Positions 41,641 through 54,444 are shown, numbered from the stretch's first letter. The stretch is 64,000 nt of DNA from Deinococcus radiopugnans ATCC 19172 (GCF_006335125.1 NZ_VDMO01000011.1:62001-126000); one strand, 5' to 3'. A program made the numbers and translations. The notes: a model not told the origin generated them from the sequence alone.

Positions 41641-42912
41641 CTAGCCGCTCCCCACCACCCCGCCCTCACCCTTCATTGCGACCCTGGGCCGGGCCAGCAG
41701 CATCCAGACCAGCGCCGCCACCAGCACCGCGCCGCTCAGCAGGTACGGTGCGCCGTGGCTGACGCTCTGATACAGGCCGGTGCCGAGCAGCGGGCCGGTC
41801 ATGCGGCCCAGCGCCAGCGCGCTGCTGTTCAGGCCCGCCACTGCGCCCTGCTGGTTGGCGGGCACGCTCAGGCTCAGGGCGGCGCTTAGGGTGGGCGACA
41901 GGATCGCGCTGCCGATGCCGATGACCGCCAGGGCGGCAGTGATCGGCCAGTAGGTCCGCATCTGCGGCAGCAGGAACATGCCCGCCGCCATGACGGCCAG
42001 CCCGATCCAGATCAGGACGGTGGGCTGGATGCGCTTGCTCAGCGGGCGGATCGCGCCGCCCTGCACGGCGGCGGCCACGATGCCAAACACCGCCAGCATG
42101 CCGCCCACCGTGCGGGCGGTGCTGCCGGGGCTCAGCTTCAGGGTGTCTTGCACATAAAAGGCGATGGTCTGTTCCATGCCCACACTCGCCAGGGTGGACA
42201 GCGCGCTGACCGCCAGAAACAGCGGAATGGCCCCGCGCGTCAGCAGGGCGCGGCGGTCGCCCTTGCCCATCGGCACCGAGTCGGCGCGGCGCGTTTCGGG
42301 CAGCACCCGGTACGCCACAGCGGCGGTGACCAGCCCCAGCACGGCGGAAAAGTAGATCGGGGTGGTCAGGCTGAAGGTGCTGAGCAGGCCGCCCAGCGCG
42401 GGGCCAAAGACCACGCCCAGCCCGAAGGCCGCGCCGATCAGACCCAGGCTGGCGGCGCGGTCCTTCTCACTGCTCAGGTCGGCCATCATCGCCTGCGCGG
42501 TGGGCAGGGTGGCGCTGCTCAGAATGCCGCCGATCACGCGCGAGGCCAGCAGCAGTCCGAACAGCACGCCGCCCGCCAGCACTCCCTGCAGCCCCAGATG
42601 CGCGACGTACCCGAACAGCCCGAAACTGATCGAGAAGCCAATCAGGCCCATGATTAGCACCGGCTTGCGGCCCACCCGCTCGCTGCGTGACCCCCAGATC
42701 GGTGAGAAGACAAACTGCATCAGGCTGTACACCGTGGAAAACCACCCCACCTGCGTCTCCGAGAGGCCCAGTTCGCGGCCCAGCGGGGCCAGGATGGGAA
42801 ACAGCACGCTCAGGCCCAGCATGGCGATAAAAATGGTGAAGAAGAGGATGATCTTGGTGCTGGCGGCGGGTCTGCCGCTGCCAGTCGGTGGGGGAGAGTC
42901 GCGCTCGGTCAT
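41641..42912 (-). CDS. MFS drug efflux-type transporter
   Basis: The 423-residue protein has about 12 membrane segments and the MFS motif A ([16 protein letters not shown]) between segments 2 and 3; GPALGGLLS is the motif C-like turn of exporters (residues about 165-175). It resembles TetA/multidrug exporters. I chose ATG 42912 because TACACT ends 6 bp before it; the GTG at 42918 abuts that box. A TetR-type palindrome lies over the promoter, so induction by a ligand of an unlinked TetR protein is likely. Confidence 0.88.
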   Translation of the reverse strand: MTERDSPPPTGSGRPAASTKIILFFTIFIAMLGLSVLFPILAPLGRELGLSETQVGWFSTVYSLMQFVFSPIWGSRSERVGRKPVLIMGLIGFSISFGLFGYVAHLGLQGVLAGGVLFGLLLASRVIGGILSSATLPTAQAMMADLSSEKDRAASLGLIGAAFGLGVVFGPALGGLLSTFSLTTPIYFSAVLGLVTAAVAYRVLPETRRADSVPMGKGDRRALLTRGAIPLFLAVSALSTLASVGMEQTIAFYVQDTLKLSPGSTARTVGGMLAVFGIVAAAVQGGAIRPLSKRIQPTVLIWIGLAVMAAGMFLLPQMRTYWPITAALAVIGIGSAILSPTLSAALSLSVPANQQGAVAGLNSSALALGRMTGPLLGTGLYQSVSHGAPYLLSGAVLVAALVWMLLARPRVAMKGEGGVVGSG

Positions 42913-42918
42913 GTCCAC

Positions 42919-42924
42919 AGTGTA
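42919..42924 (-). promoter_or_regulatory. -10 box TACACT of the MFS gene (leaderless)
   Basis: TACACT ends 6 bp before ATG 42912 and touches the alternative GTG 42918, so it favours the ATG. Confidence 0.55.
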
Positions 42925-42931
42925 TACCCCG

Positions 42932-42945
42932 ACTGACCGGTCGGT
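42932..42945. promoter_or_regulatory. TetR-family-like operator of the MFS gene
   Basis: ACTGACCGGTCGGT is a 14-bp palindrome with two mismatched positions and a perfect GACCGGTC centre, close to the ACCGACCGGTCGGT type bound by many TetR proteins. It occupies the spacer and -35 position of the MFS promoter. No tetR gene is adjacent. Confidence 0.55.
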
Positions 42946-43170
42946 AAGTTCAATAAAAGCTGTGCATCATCTTTAAGCTGACCATGAGATGAACGGACGC
43001 TGGAGACTTCGGTCCCTGTTCGGCCAGTGGCCTGCAGCGGTATACTTTTTGACGGGTCAATCCCATCTTCAGCTCATTCACGGCACGGTGCCGCCTCGCG
43101 GCGCATGGTTTATCTGCAGATTGCAGTGGTCCGTGGCTGTCCGCTGCCCTTCCCATCTCTGATCCCTACT

Positions 43171-43182
43171 GGAAGCGATTCA
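43171..43182. promoter_or_regulatory. LacI-family-like operator upstream of the malE-like gene
   Basis: GGAAGCGATTCA has a perfect GAA-NCGN-TTC palindrome and matches the sites before the first sugar operon and pckA. It lies 27 bp before the start codon. The gap 42913-43208 otherwise shows a TATACT box near 43040. Confidence 0.5.
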
Positions 43183-43208
43183 ACCGTCGCTCCGCTCAAG
43201 GAGAAAGC

Positions 43209-44387
43209 ATGAAAAAAGCACTGACCATCCTGTCCCTCGCCCTGCTGGGTCAAGCCAGCGCCGCCAACATCACCGTCTGGACGCACTTCGGCGGCCCCGA
43301 GTTGGACTGGCTCAAGCAGCAGGCCGCCACCTTCGACAAGAAGGGCAACAAGACCACCATCGTCAGCGTGCCGTTTGATCAGATTCCCGACAAGCTGATC
43401 CAGAGCGCCCCCAAGGGTCAGGGGCCCGACGTGATCGTGACCCTGCCGCAGGACCGTCTGGGCCAGCTCGCGGCGGCGGGCGTGATCGAGCCGATGGACA
43501 AGTACATCACCAGCAAGACCGACTTCGACAAGACCGGGCTGCAGGCCATGACCTACCAGGGCAAGCTGTTCGGCATCCCCATGTTCGCCGAGGCCGTGGC
43601 GCTGGTGTACAACAAGAAGCTGGTGTCCAAGGCGCCCACCACCTGGGCCGAGTTCCTCAAGACCGCGCAGGCCAACACCGGCAACGGCAAGTTCGGCTTC
43701 CTGACGGACCTGTCCAACGCCTACCAGAACTACGGAGTGATCAGCGCCTACGGCGGCTACGTGTTCAAGAACACGGGCGGCACGCTGAACACCAAGGACA
43801 TCGGGCTGGCCAACGCCGGGGCCGACAAGGCCAGCGCGTTCCTGAACGACCTGCGCTACAAGTACAACCTGGTGCCTGAAGGCGTGTCCGGCGATGTGGC
43901 CAAGGGTGCCTTTACTGACGGACGGCTGGCGATGTACCTGACCGGTCCCTGGGACATGGGCGACATCAAGAAGGCGGGCATCGATTACGGCATCGTCACC
44001 TTCCCCACCCCTCCCGGCGCCACCGGCAAGTGGAGCCCCTTCGTGGGCGTGCAGGGCACCATGATCAACGCCTACAGCAAGAACAAGGTGGCGGCGGCGG
44101 GCTTTGCCAAGCAGATCAGTAGCAGCGACGCGCAGTACGCCTTCAACAAGGCCGGCGGACGCATTCCGGTCAGCCTGAGCGCGCGCACCCGGCTCAAGAG
44201 TGACCCGGTGGTGTCGGGCTTCGGCAAGGCCATCAGCGCGGGCACCCCCATGCCCAACGTGCCGGCGATGGGCGCGGTGTGGGCGCCCTGGAGCGCCGCC
44301 ATCGCCCAGAGCGTGCAGAAGCCCAACCCGGACTACAAGCAGATTCTGGACAAGGCCGTGCAGGAAATTCAGGGCAACATCAAGTAA
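43209..44387 (+). CDS. maltose-type sugar-binding protein (MalE-like)
   Basis: The 392-residue protein has a signal peptide (MKKALTILSLALLGQASA) and the MalE pattern: ITVWTHFGGPELDWLKQQ, GPDVIVTLPQDRLGQLAAAG, YQGKLFGIPMFAEAVALVYN and LAMYLTGPWDMGDIKKAGI. The closeness to MalE suggests maltose or maltodextrin. AAGGAG precedes the ATG. A terminator-like hairpin follows, then the two permease genes. Confidence 0.92.
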   Translation: MKKALTILSLALLGQASAANITVWTHFGGPELDWLKQQAATFDKKGNKTTIVSVPFDQIPDKLIQSAPKGQGPDVIVTLPQDRLGQLAAAGVIEPMDKYITSKTDFDKTGLQAMTYQGKLFGIPMFAEAVALVYNKKLVSKAPTTWAEFLKTAQANTGNGKFGFLTDLSNAYQNYGVISAYGGYVFKNTGGTLNTKDIGLANAGADKASAFLNDLRYKYNLVPEGVSGDVAKGAFTDGRLAMYLTGPWDMGDIKKAGIDYGIVTFPTPPGATGKWSPFVGVQGTMINAYSKNKVAAAGFAKQISSSDAQYAFNKAGGRIPVSLSARTRLKSDPVVSGFGKAISAGTPMPNVPAMGAVWAPWSAAIAQSVQKPNPDYKQILDKAVQEIQGNIK

Positions 44388-44403
44388 ACACGCTGCAGTG
44401 TTG

Positions 44404-44434
44404 AGGTGGACGGGCGAGGGCGGCCCGTCCACCT
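44404..44434 (+). terminator. hairpin between malE-like and malF-like genes
   Basis: AGGTGGACGGGC (44404-44415) pairs perfectly with 44423-44434, followed by TTCTGT. It lies 17 bp after the malE stop. Partial termination would keep the permease level below that of the binding protein. Confidence 0.65.
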
Positions 44435-44560
44435 TTCTGTGGGCGCGTCTATAGTTGCCGTCTGTTCACCGAATCACAATGTAACGGTCTCCACCATGAA
44501 TCGCCCTATGATTTCCCCCTGACCCCTTCAAAGCCTCTTTCAAAGGAGACGGCGCATCCC

Positions 44561-45969
44561 ATGACCGCGATTCCCCATCCCCCCCGTTTTGGTGTCCGCT
44601 CCAACGTTCCGCCGGAAGGGACGAAGGGCGTGCTGATTGCCGTTCTGATCCTGGCCGTGATGCTGGGCGGGGCGGTGCTGATCGGCTGGCTGCTGAGCGG
44701 GCTGACCGCCCGCATCTACCCTGAAGCGCCGCCCTACATGATCCTGATCTACGGCGTGGCCGCGCTGCTGCTGATGCTGCCGGTGGTGCTGCGGCTGTTT
44801 CCGTGGATGGTCAACTGGTATTACCTGTTCCCGGCGCTGGTGTTTCTGGCCGCCTTCACCATTTTGCCCATCGTGCTGACCGTCAATTACGCCTTTACCA
44901 ACTACAACGCGGTCAACAGCGGCAACCCGGACTCGGCGCTGCGGACCACGGCGACGATCAGCCCCGATAAACGGGTGGTGACGTTGGGCGAAACGCCGCA
45001 ATCAGACAGTGTGCAGGAGTACCTGCGTTGCGATACGCCCGACTGCGCGGGCAAAACACTGGTGCTGTTTGACGATCAGGCCTCGGTGCCGTTCAAGGCC
45101 AAGATTGCCAGCGTGGACGGCCTGCAGGTCACGTTGGCCTCGCCCTTCACCGCCAACATTGAGGTGGCGCGGGCCACCCGCCTGAACAACATCAGCTACA
45201 TCGGGCTGGCGAACTTCCGCGAGATTTTCGCCAAGGCCAGCCGCGCCCTGATTCCGGTGTTCATCTGGACGGTGGTGTTCGCGTTTTCCACCGTGACCAT
45301 CAACGCCATCGCCGGGCTGGTGCTGGGCATCTTGCTGTACAACAAGAACCTCAAGGGCCGCAATGTGTACCGCACCCTGCTGTTTTTGCCGTGGGCCATT
45401 CCCGCCGTGATCAGCGTGCAGATGTGGGTGGCGCTGCTGAACCAGCAGTTCGGCATCGTGAACAAGGGGCTGGGCCTGCTGGGCTTCGCCGCCGTGCCGT
45501 GGCTGAACGATCCGTTGTGGGCCAAGGTCAGCGTGCTGGTGGTCAACCTGTGGCTGGGCTTTCCCTACATGATGACGGCCACCATCAGCGCCCTCTCGAC
45601 CATCAACGAGGATCTGTACGAGGCCGCCAGCATTGACGGGGCCAGCCGCCTGCAGCAGATCTCGAACATCACGCTGCCGCTGCTGCGCAACAGCTTCACG
45701 CCGATTCTGCTGTCGGGCTTCGCCTTCAACTTCAACAACTTCGGCATCATCTACCTGCTCACGCAGGGCGGGCCGGACCAGCAGGGCCGCGAGGCCACCG
45801 CGCGCAGCACCGACATTCTGCTGTCGTGGGGGTACAACACGGCCTTTGCCTCCAGCGGCCAGTCCAACTACTCGCTGGCCAGCGCCATCGCGCTGATCAT
45901 CTTCTTCCTGACGCTCGCCATTTCGCTGGTGAACTTCAAGGCGGCTGGCGTCTTCGAGGAGGCCCGCAA

Positions 45970-45973
<4 letters not shown>
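44561..45973 (+). CDS. maltose-type ABC transporter permease (MalF-like)
   Basis: The 470-residue permease has two extra N-terminal membrane segments, a periplasmic insert of about 110 residues with four-strand character (about 115-220, containing [10 protein letters not shown]) similar in place to the MalF P2 domain that contacts MalE, then six segments and the EAA loop [26 protein letters not shown] lies 13 bases before the ATG. It overlaps malG by 4 bp. Confidence 0.9.
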
Positions 45974-47361
<1,388 letters not shown>

Positions 47362-47397
47362 CCAGAGCGTTTGTCTCCTCTCCCGCCCAAGAAGAAA

Positions 47398-47422
47398 AGT
47401 CCCCGCACCTGACGCGGGGACT
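47398..47422. terminator. bidirectional terminator between malG-like and pckA
   Basis: AGTCCCCGC (47398-47406) pairs perfectly with 47414-47422 around a 7-base loop, with AAAA before and CTTCTTTG after. It separates convergent genes. Confidence 0.8.
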
Positions 47423-47443
47423 CTTCTTTGTTGTTGAAAAGAT

Positions 47444-49036
<1,593 letters not shown>

Positions 49037-49133
49037 GAGATCAGCTCCTTAAAGAAAAAGAGGCCGCGCAGCGGCTTTGCAGGTACAGACGCGGCTGAAT
49101 TGGTGTATGGACGAACACACTAATTGTGGCCTA

Positions 49134-49146
49134 TGAAGCGGTTCCA
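49134..49146. promoter_or_regulatory. LacI-family-like operator upstream of pckA
   Basis: TGAAGCGGTTCCA has the GAAGCGGTTC core found before the first sugar operon. The stretch 49037-49323 otherwise holds the pckA leader and the terminator of the next gene. Confidence 0.5.
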
Positions 49147-49262
49147 ACCCAACCTTTCGGGTGTCACGATGGAGGAAACAATAAGGCGGGGTGTCCAGCC
49201 TGAACAGACGCCTCTTCAAAAAGCACTTCCAGGCTGCGACGTCCGGGGCTAGGCAGAAAGAA

Positions 49263-49304
49263 GCCGTGGGGGATTGGGAGAGCGTTCTCCCAATCCCCCA
49301 CGGC
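49263..49304 (-). terminator. very long perfect hairpin after the LEA-like gene
   Basis: A perfect 19-bp stem (49263-49281 with 49286-49304) around a 4-base loop is followed on the minus strand by TTCTTTCT. It lies 20 bp after the stop of the LEA-like gene and is the strongest hairpin in the window. Confidence 0.8.
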
Positions 49305-49323
49305 CTCTATCCGACTTTAAGGT

Positions 49324-50703
49324 TCAGTTCGTTTTGGGCTGGGTGTCCTGAGCAGCGTCCGTCCTGGGTGCGTCGGTGGCGCTGGTCTCGGCCGGCTTGC
49401 CAGCCTGCTCCTCGGCCTGCGTGCGGGCAGTGGCCGGAGCGCCGGGAGCGGGAGACGCGCCCCAGGCAGCGCCGGCGGTACCGGCCTTGGTGGACGCCGC
49501 CGCACCGGGGGCGGGCGTCGAGGCCGGTTCCTCGATCTGTTCCAGCCACGCCGAGCCGATCAGATTGCGGGCGTTGCGGCTGAACCGGTGCAGGCTCTGG
49601 GCCGCGTCGGGACTGACCGAGGCCACGGCGTCCAGAATGGCCTTGCGCGCGGCGGGCACGCGGGCCAGCACCACGGCGCCGCCGCCCACCAGCAGCAGTG
49701 CCGTGACCCCTGCGCCCAGGCCACCACCGCCGCTGTCACTCTTGCGGGCCAGCCGGGCCTGCTTTTCCAGGGTCTTCAGTTCCTTGCCCAGCTCTTTTTG
49801 CAGCGGCGCGATCTTCTTGCTGACGGCCTTGTCCAGCTTCTTGGCGTTCCAGTTTTTCTTGCCTGCGCTCAGTTCCTTCTCGGCCTGACGGCGGGCGCGG
49901 CTGATGGCCTTCTCGGCGGTGCGGCGGCGGTTTTCCAGCGTGTCGCCGGTGTCACTCAGGGTGTCCTGCATCCAGCCCTGCAGGTTGCTGAGCAGCCCCA
50001 GACCACTGTCCTGCACGTCGTCCAGGGTGCTGGCGGCAGACTTGCGGACCGTCTGGACCGCCTGCTGGGCCTGCTTGCCGCGCTGCTCGGCCATCTTCTG
50101 GGCTTCCTTTTCCACGCGGGCGGCCCGCTTTTTCGCCTCCTGCTGGGCCTCGGCGGCCCGCTTCTGGGCTTCGGCAGAGAGCTCCGCCGCACGGTCCTGG
50201 GCGGCGGCGGCCAGCTGACTGCCGCGCTTCTGCACCGTTTCGGCCAGTTCGCTGCCGCGTTCCTGGGCCACCTCGGCCAGTGCGCCGCCCCGCCTCTGGG
50301 CCGTTTCGGCCAGCTCCGCCGCCCTCTCCTGAGCGGTGGAGGCCAGGTCCGCCGCCGTCTCGCGGGCGGTCTCCAGCCAGGCCTGAACCTGCGGCGCGCC
50401 CTCTTCCTGCCACGTTTCCAGGGCGCTGGCCCCGCGTCGGGACGCCTCATGGGCCAGCTGCTGGACCGACTTCTGCGCCTCGTGGGTCAGGGCCAGGGCG
50501 GTGTGCTGGGCCGTCGCGGCGGCGTCGGCCAGCGCGGGCTTGACCGTGCTTTCCAGCGTATCCTGGGCATCACTCCAGGCGTGACGGGTGCCGCCGACCA
50601 GCGAGCGGCGGACATCCTTGTTCAGGGCCAGCGCGGCCAGCCCGCCCAGCAGCAACAGGCTGCGCTTGCTGACGCCGCCGGTGGATTCGTGTTTCATGGA
50701 CAT
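49324..50703 (-). CDS. membrane-anchored LEA-like 11-mer repeat protein
   Basis: The 459-residue protein has a short hydrophobic N-terminal segment (SLLLLGGLAALAL, residues 15-27), then 13 repeats of 11 residues: three at 65-97 and ten in a row at 113-222. Examples are AQERAAELAET, AQRRGGALAEV and AQDRAAELSAE. The period, Ala/Gln/Glu/Lys/Arg content and AQ..A pattern match group 3 LEA proteins, which protect membranes and proteins during drying. A second hydrophobic segment follows (LGAGVTALLLVGGGAVVLA, near 350), then a Pro/Ala/Thr tail. ATG 50703 has AAGGAG five bases upstream. The function is inferred from the repeats only. Confidence 0.75.
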   Translation of the reverse strand: MSMKHESTGGVSKRSLLLLGGLAALALNKDVRRSLVGGTRHAWSDAQDTLESTVKPALADAAATAQHTALALTHEAQKSVQQLAHEASRRGASALETWQEEGAPQVQAWLETARETAADLASTAQERAAELAETAQRRGGALAEVAQERGSELAETVQKRGSQLAAAAQDRAAELSAEAQKRAAEAQQEAKKRAARVEKEAQKMAEQRGKQAQQAVQTVRKSAASTLDDVQDSGLGLLSNLQGWMQDTLSDTGDTLENRRRTAEKAISRARRQAEKELSAGKKNWNAKKLDKAVSKKIAPLQKELGKELKTLEKQARLARKSDSGGGGLGAGVTALLLVGGGAVVLARVPAARKAILDAVASVSPDAAQSLHRFSRNARNLIGSAWLEQIEEPASTPAPGAAASTKAGTAGAAWGASPAPGAPATARTQAEEQAGKPAETSATDAPRTDAAQDTQPKTN

Positions 50704-50921
50704 GTGGACTCCTTTGCGTCCGCCTCCACCTCGCGGCGGCACGGACAATACCGCCATTGTGCCGCGCGGCATGAGGGCCAACGTGGGGGAAATGTAACGG
50801 AAGATTCATGCTCGGTGAGAGGCAGACCGGCCCGCGCGTGGTCTACCGCCGCACCACGACGCGGAGGGCCAGGCGGATGCTGCCCCGCCTCACACTCGCA
50901 AACCCCCTCCCGCCAAAGCTC

Positions 50922-50927
50922 TAGACT
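50922..50927 (+). promoter_or_regulatory. -10 box TAGACT of recN (leaderless)
   Basis: TAGACT ends 7 bp before ATG 50935 and fixes the start. The -35 position is not conserved. Confidence 0.6.
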
Positions 50928-50934
50928 GCGGGGG

Positions 50935-52635
50935 ATGACCCGCAAGGCCCGCGCCCCACGCGCCGAGAAAACCGTTCCCCTGTCCAGCTCGCCCACGCCG
51001 GTCCCGGCCACCGCCGCGCCGGAGGGTCCCGCCCTGGCCCGGCTGGAGGTCCGCAACCTTGCCACCATCCGTGAGCTGGAACTGGACTTCGCGGGCGGTC
51101 TGAGCGTCTTTACCGGCGAAACCGGCGCTGGCAAGAGCATCATCGTGGACGCGCTGGGGCTGCTGCTGGGGTCACGGGCCAATACAGACCTGATCCGCAC
51201 CGGAGAGAGCGATCTGCTGGTCACCGGGTTCTGGACGCACGCGGGGGACGAGCGCAGCGCCAGCCGACGCCTCGCGGCCCAGGGGCGCGGCGTGGCCCGG
51301 CTGGACGGCGAGGTGGTCAGCGTGCGCGAGTTGCAGGAGTGGGCGCAGACCCGGCTGACCATCCACTGGCAGCACAGTGCGGTCAGCCTGCTGGGGCCGG
51401 CCAACCAGCGCGCCCTGCTTGACCGGGGCCTGCCGGACCGGATGGCCGCCTACACCCACGCCTACCGCGAGTGGCACGACGCCCGCGCCCGCCTGGAGCG
51501 TCTGCGCACCGGCGAGCGCGAACGCGCCCGGCAACTGGACCTGCTGACCTTCCAGGCGCGCGAGATCGCCGAGGTGGCCCCGCAGCCCGGCGAAGAAGAG
51601 CCGTTGCAGGCCGAACTGAACCGGCTGGCGAATCTGGAGACCATCGCCCAGAGCGCGGCGGGGGCGCTGACCCTGATCTCGGACGGTGAGGAGAATGCGC
51701 TGGGTTTTCTGGGTGAGGCCGTCCGTGCGTTGAACGCCAGCGCCCGCTACGACGACGCCAGCGCGGCCCTGCAACAGGAACTGCGTGCGGCCCTGGACAG
51801 CCTGCAGGCTGTGTCCGGCGAGCTGCGTGCCGTGGCCGAGGACGGCGCGGCGGACCCCGAGGAACTGGCCCGCGTGGAGGGCCGGCTGGGCGCGCTGGGC
51901 CGGTTGCGGACCAAGTACGGCCCCACGCTGGACGACGTGCTTCAGTTTCAGGCCGGGGTGGAGCAGGAACTGAGCGCCCTGAACCGCGACGAGCAGGATG
52001 CCGGCACCCTGGACGCCGACGTGGCGGCGCTGATGGACGAGGTGCGCCGGGCCGGGGCCGCGCTGGACGCCGCGCGAACGGAGCGTGCTGGCCCGCTGGC
52101 CGCCGACCTGCTGGCCGTGATCCGCGAACTGGGCATGCCGCACGCCCGCCTGGAATTCCAGCTGTCGCCGCTGGCCGAACCGGCCACCTACGGCCTGAGC
52201 GACGTGACCATCGGATTTACCGCCAACCCCGGCGAGGACCTGGCCCCGCTGTCGGACGTGGCCTCGGGCGGCGAACTGTCGCGCGTGATGTTGGCGATCA
52301 GCACGGTGCTGGGCGCCGACACCCCCGCCGTGGTGTTCGACGAGGTCGACGCCGGCATCGGCGGCGGCGCGGCGCTGGCGGTGGCCGAGCAGCTGTGGCG
52401 CCTGGCCCGCAGCCGTCAGGTGATGGTGGTGACCCACCTGGCGCAGATCGCCGCCCGCGCGGACCATCATTTCAAGGTGGAAAAGGCCGTGGAGGGCGGG
52501 CGCACTGTCAGCCGGGTGCGGCCCCTGTCGCCCGACGAACGCTTGGAGGAAATCGCCCGCATGCTGGGCGGCAATACCTCCGAGGCCGCGCTGGGGCACG
52601 CGCGAGAACTCCTGGTGGGCGGGGCAGACGACTAA
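50935..52635 (+). CDS. recN: DNA repair protein RecN
   Basis: RecN is an SMC-like ATPase in recombinational repair of double-strand breaks. The 566-residue protein has Walker A GETGAGKSII near residue 63, a coiled-coil middle (about 190-410), signature LSDVASGGELSRVMLAI and Walker B AVVFDEVDAGIGGGAAL. I chose ATG 50935 because TAGACT ends 7 bp before it. A 35-residue Pro/Ser/Ala tail precedes the ATPase start. No radiation/desiccation response motif (a TTATG...CATAA-type palindrome) is visible upstream. Confidence 0.95.
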   Translation: MTRKARAPRAEKTVPLSSSPTPVPATAAPEGPALARLEVRNLATIRELELDFAGGLSVFTGETGAGKSIIVDALGLLLGSRANTDLIRTGESDLLVTGFWTHAGDERSASRRLAAQGRGVARLDGEVVSVRELQEWAQTRLTIHWQHSAVSLLGPANQRALLDRGLPDRMAAYTHAYREWHDARARLERLRTGERERARQLDLLTFQAREIAEVAPQPGEEEPLQAELNRLANLETIAQSAAGALTLISDGEENALGFLGEAVRALNASARYDDASAALQQELRAALDSLQAVSGELRAVAEDGAADPEELARVEGRLGALGRLRTKYGPTLDDVLQFQAGVEQELSALNRDEQDAGTLDADVAALMDEVRRAGAALDAARTERAGPLAADLLAVIRELGMPHARLEFQLSPLAEPATYGLSDVTIGFTANPGEDLAPLSDVASGGELSRVMLAISTVLGADTPAVVFDEVDAGIGGGAALAVAEQLWRLARSRQVMVVTHLAQIAARADHHFKVEKAVEGGRTVSRVRPLSPDERLEEIARMLGGNTSEAALGHARELLVGGADD

Positions 52636-52711
52636 GGCCCCTCGGCGCGCATGTGCGTTTGCCCAAGGCCGGATTCAGGGTGTCATCAGGCACGCTGCCT
52701 AAGCTGAAAGG

Positions 52712-53794
52712 ATGAAGAAATCCCTCCTGCCCGTCTTTCTCCTGAGCGCGGGCCTGTTCAGCGCCTGCACCATGACCGGCCCCGGCAACCTGAAGGTTCA
52801 CGAGGCGCTGCTGTACGGCGGGGCGCAGGAACGCATCGTGTGGGTGTACGGGTCATTGACCGGGGGAACGGCGGGCAGCCTGAAGCTGGGAGGTCAGACC
52901 GTGGAACTGCGCCCGCAGGTTGAGGACACGGTGGCCACGCCCGGCAGCCTGAGCGTGGATGGCAAGGCCACCTACCGCCAACCCACCGCAGCCATCACCG
53001 CGCCGCTGAACGTCACCCGCCGCTCAAACGGCTCTTTCGAGGTGGTCTCTCCTGGCGGCCTGAGCGCCGTGTACTACACCGACGGGCAGACCTGGAGCAA
53101 GTTGAGCGGCCTGAACGGCACGGTGGGGGCCAGCGCGGTTGGCGGCCTGCAGAGCGCGGGCCAGCTGACCGCTGAAGAAGCGGGGGTCCTGAGCCGGGCG
53201 CTGCTGGGCCAGGGACCGCTGGCGGTGGGTGTGCTGGCCGACGTTCCGGGGGCCGACGCCCCGCTGACCGTGGAGCCCACGCCCACCGAGTACCGCCGCA
53301 CCGCGCTGTACGTGCTGCCAAAGGTCGCCACAGTTGCGGCGGACCTGCCGCCGTCCGCCGGCATCCTGAAGCCTGCCCCGTCGCCGTCCGCCCCGTTGCC
53401 CACAGGAGCCCGCGTGAACTTCACTGAACTCGCCAGCGGCACCCAGTCAGGCGTCACCGAAGCCACCGTCACGGTGGCCACCACGCCCGCCGCCGCCGCC
53501 ACCCTGTACGCGCAGGCGTACTCGCGCCAGACCGGCGCCCCCACCGCCCCGGACCCAGGCGGCGCCACGCTGGTGGGCGTGTTCCTGGGGCAGCGCTCCA
53601 CCGGAGGCTACGGCGTAACCGTCACCGGGGCCAGCGCATCGGGCGGCACCCTGACCCTGGTGGCCCAGGTGCGGGCGCCCAAGCCAGGGGGCATCACCAC
53701 CCAGGCGATCACCAGCCCGTGGACCATCGTGCGGGTGGAAGGTCAGTACCAGAACGTGCAGGTGGTGGACGAGGCGGGCCAGCCGCTGCGCTGA
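52712..53794 (+). CDS. lipoprotein of unknown function
   Basis: The 360-residue protein begins MKKSLLPVFLLSAGLFSACT, a lipoprotein signal with the lipobox FSAC. The mature part is beta-rich with Pro/Thr/Ala linkers (about 215-240) and no recognised domain; LYGGAQERIVWVYGSLTGG is near its start. TAAGCT lies 6 bp before the ATG; GAAAGG could also serve as a ribosome site. It is the last plus-strand gene before the convergent DoxX gene. Confidence 0.78.
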   Translation: MKKSLLPVFLLSAGLFSACTMTGPGNLKVHEALLYGGAQERIVWVYGSLTGGTAGSLKLGGQTVELRPQVEDTVATPGSLSVDGKATYRQPTAAITAPLNVTRRSNGSFEVVSPGGLSAVYYTDGQTWSKLSGLNGTVGASAVGGLQSAGQLTAEEAGVLSRALLGQGPLAVGVLADVPGADAPLTVEPTPTEYRRTALYVLPKVATVAADLPPSAGILKPAPSPSAPLPTGARVNFTELASGTQSGVTEATVTVATTPAAAATLYAQAYSRQTGAPTAPDPGGATLVGVFLGQRSTGGYGVTVTGASASGGTLTLVAQVRAPKPGGITTQAITSPWTIVRVEGQYQNVQVVDEAGQPLR

Positions 53795-53857
53795 GCCGTT
53801 GTTGCTCCACTCTTCCAGGCGGACAAGTTCAGGCGTGCGAGGCTGACGGTCCCCGGG

Positions 53858-54292
53858 TCAGCCCCGCCGTCTGCCCGGCACGCGGGGAGTCGGGGCCAAC
53901 ACCGCCCCGCTGCGGTCCTGAAGCGCCGGGAAACCGGGACCGCCCAGCAGAACCGCCAGACTGCCTGCCAGCAGCAGCAGCGGCACTTCCACGGCGATGA
54001 ACTCGGGCCGGCTGCTGATCAGCTGCGCCAGGGCCACCCCGGCAGTCATCACGGCCAGCACCCCGGCCAGCCCGCGGGCGCCCAGACCCAGGACCAGCAG
54101 CGGGCCGCCCACCAGCTCCAGCACCGCCATCAGCGGCGCGAACAGCAGGGGCAGGGGCACGCCTGCCATGCCGTAGGCGGCGGTCACATTGCCCAGGCCC
54201 AGTTCAAAGATTTTATGGAAACCGTGCCACGCGAAGACGGCCCCCACCGCCACGCGGACCAGGGCCAGGGCCAGTTGAGGCTGGGGCCGCAT
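53858..54292 (-). CDS. DoxX family membrane protein
   Basis: The 144-residue protein has four hydrophobic segments and the DoxX pattern: LALALVRVAVGAVFAWHGFHKI, LFAPLMAVLELVGGPLLVLG and GVALAQLISSRPEF. DoxX proteins are quinone-linked or redox-associated membrane subunits of mostly unknown role. ATG 54292 is supported by TACACT 7 bp upstream. It is divergent from recF. Confidence 0.85.
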   Translation of the reverse strand: MRPQPQLALALVRVAVGAVFAWHGFHKIFELGLGNVTAAYGMAGVPLPLLFAPLMAVLELVGGPLLVLGLGARGLAGVLAVMTAGVALAQLISSRPEFIAVEVPLLLLAGSLAVLLGGPGFPALQDRSGAVLAPTPRVPGRRRG

Positions 54293-54444
54293 GGAAGCCA
54301 GTGTAACGCGCCGCACATTGGGCTGGATGAACGGGCCGGATGAATTGGGAAAAAGCCCGCTGTCCTGATGTCTGGCCCTTTAGACACCCTTTCACTGATC
54401 CCCTCTCTCCGCACCGGCCCACAGAAGTGGGGGTCCAAGCCGCC

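Noticed and set aside
50704..50934. A radiation/desiccation response motif upstream of recN
   Set aside because: I looked for the TTATG...CATAA-type palindrome and found none; only the TAGACT box is visible.
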